A DNA stretch of 6,125 nucleotides, taken from the NCBI GenBank assembly GCA_021815835.1, contig JAKAZN010000130.1, positions 1-6,125 on the forward strand. The letters run 5' to 3'. The stretch comes from Pseudomonadota bacterium. Its GTDB lineage: Bacteria; Pseudomonadota; Alphaproteobacteria; Acetobacterales; Acetobacteraceae. Each line of letters opens with the position of its first letter. Position 1 is the stretch's first letter. Made by a program: the position numbers and the translations under genes. Positions 5,719-6,125 of the stretch are shown here, in pieces. Below the pieces are notes generated by a model. It did not search any database and was not told where the DNA came from. It saw only the letters and a program-made list of their open reading frames with translations.

Positions 5719-5806
5719 GAATACTTTTCAAATTTGGGAGCACCGGTCGCGACAGAGCCGCAAAACAAGGCACAAGAAGCCCAGGCTGGAAAAGCGCCGT
5801 GGCGGC

Positions 5807-5836
5807 TATATAGGGACCCGCCCCCGGTTTTGCCAG
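5807..5836 (-). promoter_or_regulatory. Candidate csp promoter
   Basis: On the minus strand CTGGCA (complement of 5831-5836, four of six to TTGACA) and TATATA (5807-5812, five of six to TATAAT) are 18 bases apart. Transcription would start near the A complementary to 5800, giving a leader of about 124 nt before the csp ATG, of the kind known for cspA genes. Confidence 0.55.
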
Positions 5837-6092
5837 CGGTAATCCTGTCCGCCCCGCATATGACCCCCGCCGGGGATCGTTGGCTTGGCTCGCCAGGCCG
5901 CGACCGCCGGCCTCCTGGAGGCAGGGCTGGCGCATGACCGGGACCGGGCGGCGTGGACCGGGCGGCGGCGATCGCCGATCCGATCGCGGCGGAGGCAGGG
6001 CGTCCGGTCCGGTCCCTGCCGCCGCACCATGGGGCGACGGGCTATACATTATGATAACGCAACAAAAACTGCGTGCGTCGGCCCGGCCCCGG
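5837..6092. other. Non-coding stretch with short repeats, hairpins and an AT-rich island
   Basis: No gene is convincing here; all frames give arginine/proline-rich translations typical of GC-rich noise. Visible structure includes a 13-base direct repeat (GGACCGGGCGGCG at 5941-5953 and 5955-5967) and a 7-bp hairpin (GCGATCG 5968-5974 with CGATCGC 5981-5987). A bulged GC-rich hairpin also lies between 5986 and 6025 (7 + 5 bp). An AT-rich island (6043-6070) contains TATACATTATGATAA, which could hold a promoter on either strand, but I find no good -35 partner. Confidence 0.5.
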
Positions 6093-6125
6093 TCAGGCCG
6101 CGCCCCAAGCCTTGTTCTCGACCGG
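6093..6125 (-). CDS. C-terminal end of a gene entering from the right edge (partial)
   Basis: Reading leftward from the window edge, the frame gives PVENKAWGAA followed by TGA (complement of 6093-6095). The composition (Val, Glu, Asn, Lys, Trp) is unlike the arginine/proline noise of the flanking non-coding DNA, and an AT-rich region follows, as expected beyond a gene end. Ten residues are too few to name a family. If real, the gene is co-directional with csp but about 280 bases upstream of its promoter. Confidence 0.4.
   Translation of the reverse strand, partial: PVENKAWGAA

Noticed and set aside
5612..6049. 145-aa minus-strand frame overlapping csp and its leader
   Set aside because: It overlaps the csp gene in another frame, has a Pro/Arg-rich translation and no ribosome binding site.
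6029..6125. Plus-strand frame starting MGRRAIHYDNATK and open to the right edge
   Set aside because: It has no Shine-Dalgarno and turns Pro/Arg-rich after about 20 codons. The opposite-strand C-terminus is more convincing.

Overview
This is a GC-rich stretch of bacterial chromosome. Its codon use and its set of small conserved proteins suggest an alphaproteobacterium, perhaps of the Acetobacteraceae/Rhodospirillales group; that placement is inferred from the style of the sequence and from memory, not from a search. There are no rRNA, tRNA, insertion-sequence, CRISPR or phage signals.

Region 1 (1-4067) has a metabolic look. A cyclase-family metal-dependent hydrolase (minus, 80-1012) is divergent from a small lipoprotein (plus, 1193-1756). 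The lipoprotein converges, with only 6 bases between stop codons, on an SDR-family dehydrogenase (minus, 1763-2524). The SDR is divergent from a major facilitator transporter (plus, 2688-4067), and the two share a 163-base promoter region. Together the hydrolase, dehydrogenase and transporter would suit uptake and breakdown of a small organic (probably carboxylic or acyl) compound. The substrate cannot be read from the sequence, and the genes do not form one operon.

Region 2 (4068-4125) is the convergent junction between the transporter and the next leftward operon. It holds a perfect 15-bp hairpin placed 11 bases from both stop codons, very probably a shared bidirectional terminator.

Region 3 (4126-5812) is a leftward run of five genes with short gaps (67, 33, 31 and 28 bases). 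In transcription order they are a CspA-type cold-shock protein, a 79-aa protein starting with TTG, a 57-aa highly charged protein, a 71-aa protein, and a fatty acid hydroxylase/sterol desaturase-family membrane enzyme starting with GTG. A candidate sigma-70-like promoter at 5807-5836 would give a leader of about 124 nt containing a stable hairpin just upstream of the csp ribosome binding site. A perfect 12-bp hairpin right after csp could separate its expression from the four downstream genes. This possible cold-shock/membrane-lipid operon is the most interesting part of the window.

Region 4 (5813-6125) is mostly non-coding. It has short repeats, a GC-rich hairpin and an AT-rich island. The last 33 bases look like the C-terminal end of a minus-strand gene continuing beyond the window. 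A possible gene start also runs off the left edge (1-58, minus). I found no clear evidence for a wholly new system; the findings below are modest leads.
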